Shown here in pieces: positions 4,909 through 6,085 of a stretch of DNA of 6,085 nucleotides. How positions within the stretch are numbered: the first letter of the stretch is position 1; every line of letters starts with the position of its first letter. Origin of the DNA: Candidatus Aminicenantes bacterium UBA2199 (GTDB taxonomy: Bacteria; Acidobacteriota; Aminicenantia; UBA2199); assembly GCA_002327965.1 (NCBI GenBank), contig DCVB01000050.1, forward strand, positions 4,349 to 10,433, read 5' to 3'. A model generated the notes under the pieces. The model did not search any database and was not told the origin of the DNA. It saw only the letters and a list, made by a program, of their open reading frames with translations. A program made the translations under genes and the position numbers.

Positions 4909-5720
4909 ACTGCCCGGAAGCCAAGAACAAGCTGCCCGACCTGCTCCAGGACAGCCTGGACGCCGCCGAGAGCGCGCGGCTGCGGGAGCACCTGCAGTCC
5001 TGCCCCGCCTGCTGGCAGGAGTGGCAGGAGCTGCACGAGACCTGGTCGCGCCTGGGCCTGCTCCCCGAGGAGCAGCCGGGCCCCGAGCTGCGCCGCGATT
5101 TTTACCGCATGCTGGAGGCGGAACGCCGCGAAGCGGCAGCCGCCGGCCTCCGGCCGTGGCGCGAGCGCCTGCGCGCATGGCTCCCCGACCTGCGCCGGCT
5201 GCAGCCGGCCATGCAGTTGGCCGCCGCCGTCCTGGTCGTCGCTGTCGGCTTCGGCGCCGGGCTTTTCATCGGCAGGAACGACCGCGCGGCCGCGGAAAAA
5301 ATCGAGCGCCTGAGCAGCGAGGTCGGCCGCCTGCAGCAGCAAACATCGCTGTCGCTACTCTCCCAGCCGTCGGCCACGGCCCGGCTGCAGGGAATCACCC
5401 TGGCGACGCAAAACCCCGAGCCCGGCATTGAACTGCGGCGCAAGCTCCTCGAGGTCCTGGACGGCGATCCCAGCGTCAACGTCCGCCTGCAGGCGGTCGA
5501 CGCACTCTACCTCTACGCCGGCGATCCCGAGGTGCGCACCGCCCTGTCGGCCTCGCTGGCCCGCCAGACCTCGCCCCAGGTGCAGGTCGCCCTGATCGAC
5601 CTGCTGGTGGCGTTTCGGGAAAAGCAGGCGGCCTCGGCCCTGAAAAAGTTGATGGCGGATGAGAAGATCCTCCCCGAGGTCCAGCAGCGCGCCCGCGCCG
5701 GCGTCGACCTCATTCTCTAG
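4905..5720 (+). CDS. Membrane anti-sigma factor with ZAS zinc finger and HEAT-like repeats
   Basis: This 271-residue single-pass membrane protein is predicted to hold the upstream sigma factor inactive. The N-terminal zf-HC2/ZAS module has Cys3, His29, Cys33 and Cys36 (H-x3-C-x2-C), the zinc site of this anti-sigma class. A basic, helical juxtamembrane stretch follows, then one membrane segment (about 104-123) flanked by Arg124. Residues about 128-146 look like a short coiled coil. From about 157 to the end the protein is helical and HEAT-like (for example PSVNVRLQAVDALYLYAGDPEVRTAL, with its VRLQAVDAL core, then a similar QVQVALIDLL unit), lying outside the membrane by topology and probably sensing or binding a partner. 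It starts at 4905 with AGGAGG 6 nt upstream. The ATGA overlap with the sigma gene supports one operon. The inducing signal cannot be read from sequence. Confidence 0.9.
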   Translation: MNCPEAKNKLPDLLQDSLDAAESARLREHLQSCPACWQEWQELHETWSRLGLLPEEQPGPELRRDFYRMLEAERREAAAAGLRPWRERLRAWLPDLRRLQPAMQLAAAVLVVAVGFGAGLFIGRNDRAAAEKIERLSSEVGRLQQQTSLSLLSQPSATARLQGITLATQNPEPGIELRRKLLEVLDGDPSVNVRLQAVDALYLYAGDPEVRTALSASLARQTSPQVQVALIDLLVAFREKQAASALKKLMADEKILPEVQQRARAGVDLIL

Positions 5721-5744
5721 CTTCATGGGAAAATCTGATTTTTT

Positions 5745-5780
5745 CCGGCCCCGGGGCGTAACCTTGGTTGCTCCGGCCGG
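5745..5780 (+). other. Stable hairpin in the gap before the DUF4097-like gene
   Basis: CCGGCC (5745-5750) pairs with GGCCGG (5775-5780). Inside, GGGGC (5753-5757) pairs with GCTCC (5770-5774, one G-U), and AAC (5760-5762) with GTT (5767-5769). No U-run follows, so it is unlikely to be an intrinsic terminator; it may stabilise or attenuate the transcript. Confidence 0.5.
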
Positions 5781-5785
5781 TATTC

Positions 5786-5814
5786 CCTCCTGGAACGCCT
5801 GAAAGGCGAGGAGG
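5786..5814 (+). promoter_or_regulatory. Hairpin sequestering the ribosome binding site
   Basis: CCTCCT (5786-5791) is the exact complement of the Shine-Dalgarno AGGAGG (5809-5814). CGCCT (5796-5800) pairs with AGGCG (5804-5808) around the loop GAA, stacking directly on the first helix, with a 4-nt bulge (5792-5795) on one side only. The whole ribosome site of the next gene, 4 nt from its ATG, is thus paired in 11 base pairs, which suggests control of translation. Confidence 0.6.
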
Positions 5815-5818
5815 CAAA

Positions 5819-6085
5819 ATGAAGAAATTATGGTTTTTCCCGCTGCTGGCCCTGCTGGCCGCGAGCCAGGCTCAGGGCCGTGACGCCGATAAGTACAAGC
5901 TGGAGAAAAAGGATGTCGTGGAGCGGGTCTTCCGCTTGGCTCCGGAAACACAGCCGCTCGTGATCAAGGTCGACAATGTGCTCGGCTCGATCACGGCCAG
6001 CGGCGCCCCCGGATCGCAGGTGCGGATGACGCTGAAGAAGACCCTGCGCGCCGACACCCCGGAATGGCTGGCCCGGGCCGAGAGC
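5819..6085 (+). CDS. Secreted DUF4097-like protein (5' part only)
   Basis: Eighty-nine residues are visible before the window ends; the stop is outside. The start MKKLWFFPLLALLAASQAQG is a clear signal peptide (two lysines, hydrophobic core, small residues near 14-20), so the product is exported. No lipobox cysteine is seen. The mature part has LVIKVDNVLGSITASG (47-62) followed by QVRMTLKKTLRA, the alternating strand and glycine-turn pattern of the DUF4097 beta-repeat (adhesin-like) family; the assignment rests on this short piece. It lies 98 nt after the anti-sigma gene with no promoter obvious in between, so it probably belongs to the same operon as an envelope target or partner. Its ribosome site is within a hairpin. 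Confidence 0.75.
   Translation, partial: MKKLWFFPLLALLAASQAQGRDADKYKLEKKDVVERVFRLAPETQPLVIKVDNVLGSITASGAPGSQVRMTLKKTLRADTPEWLARAES

Noticed and set aside
5727..5780. Intrinsic terminator between the anti-sigma and DUF4097-like genes
   Set aside because: The T-run (5739-5744) precedes rather than follows the strong hairpin; the minus strand has an A-run after it, so neither direction fits.

Overview
The window is 6,085 bp of GC-rich bacterial DNA. Its genes lie in two opposed blocks, separated by AT-richer, repeat-filled intergenic DNA. Gene content (an ECF sigma factor with a zinc-finger/HEAT anti-sigma factor, a DUF4097-like secreted protein, a DUF937 protein, an AmgK-like kinase) and the repeat-littered spacers suggest an uncultivated lineage near Acidobacteriota, such as Candidatus Aminicenantes. 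That placement is inferred from remembered gene style, not from a search.

Layout: 1-191 holds short tandem repeats of 7-nt and 6-nt period. On the minus strand come dus (tRNA-dihydrouridine synthase, 2908-1973), mnmA-like (tRNA 2-thiouridylase, 1982-939, overlapping dus) and a DUF937 protein (833-192). The first two form a tRNA-modification operon, read from an extended -10 promoter that would give a nearly leaderless message. The DUF937 gene has its own promoter with perfect consensus hexamers. The 383-nt gap 2909-3291 is almost wholly heptamer arrays, part of them arranged as a large imperfect inverted repeat. Next, on the minus strand, is an AmgK-like sugar kinase/phosphotransferase (4230-3292) whose last codons lie inside one of these arrays.

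Divergent from the kinase, on the plus strand, is an ECF sigma factor (4360-4908) that overlaps by ATGA a membrane anti-sigma factor with a ZAS zinc finger and C-terminal HEAT-like repeats (4905-5720). About 100 nt further on is the start of a secreted DUF4097-like protein (from 5819, cut by the window end). Its ribosome binding site is predicted to be hidden in a hairpin. These three look like one envelope-signalling operon: sigma factor, its membrane-held inhibitor and an exported target or sensor.

The most unusual signal is that at least five unrelated-looking intergenic repeat families share a 7-nt period. Each keeps a fixed 3-5-nt core and varies the rest, and in two places the period runs in register from one motif into another. 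No CRISPR array, tRNA, rRNA, transposase or phage gene was seen.
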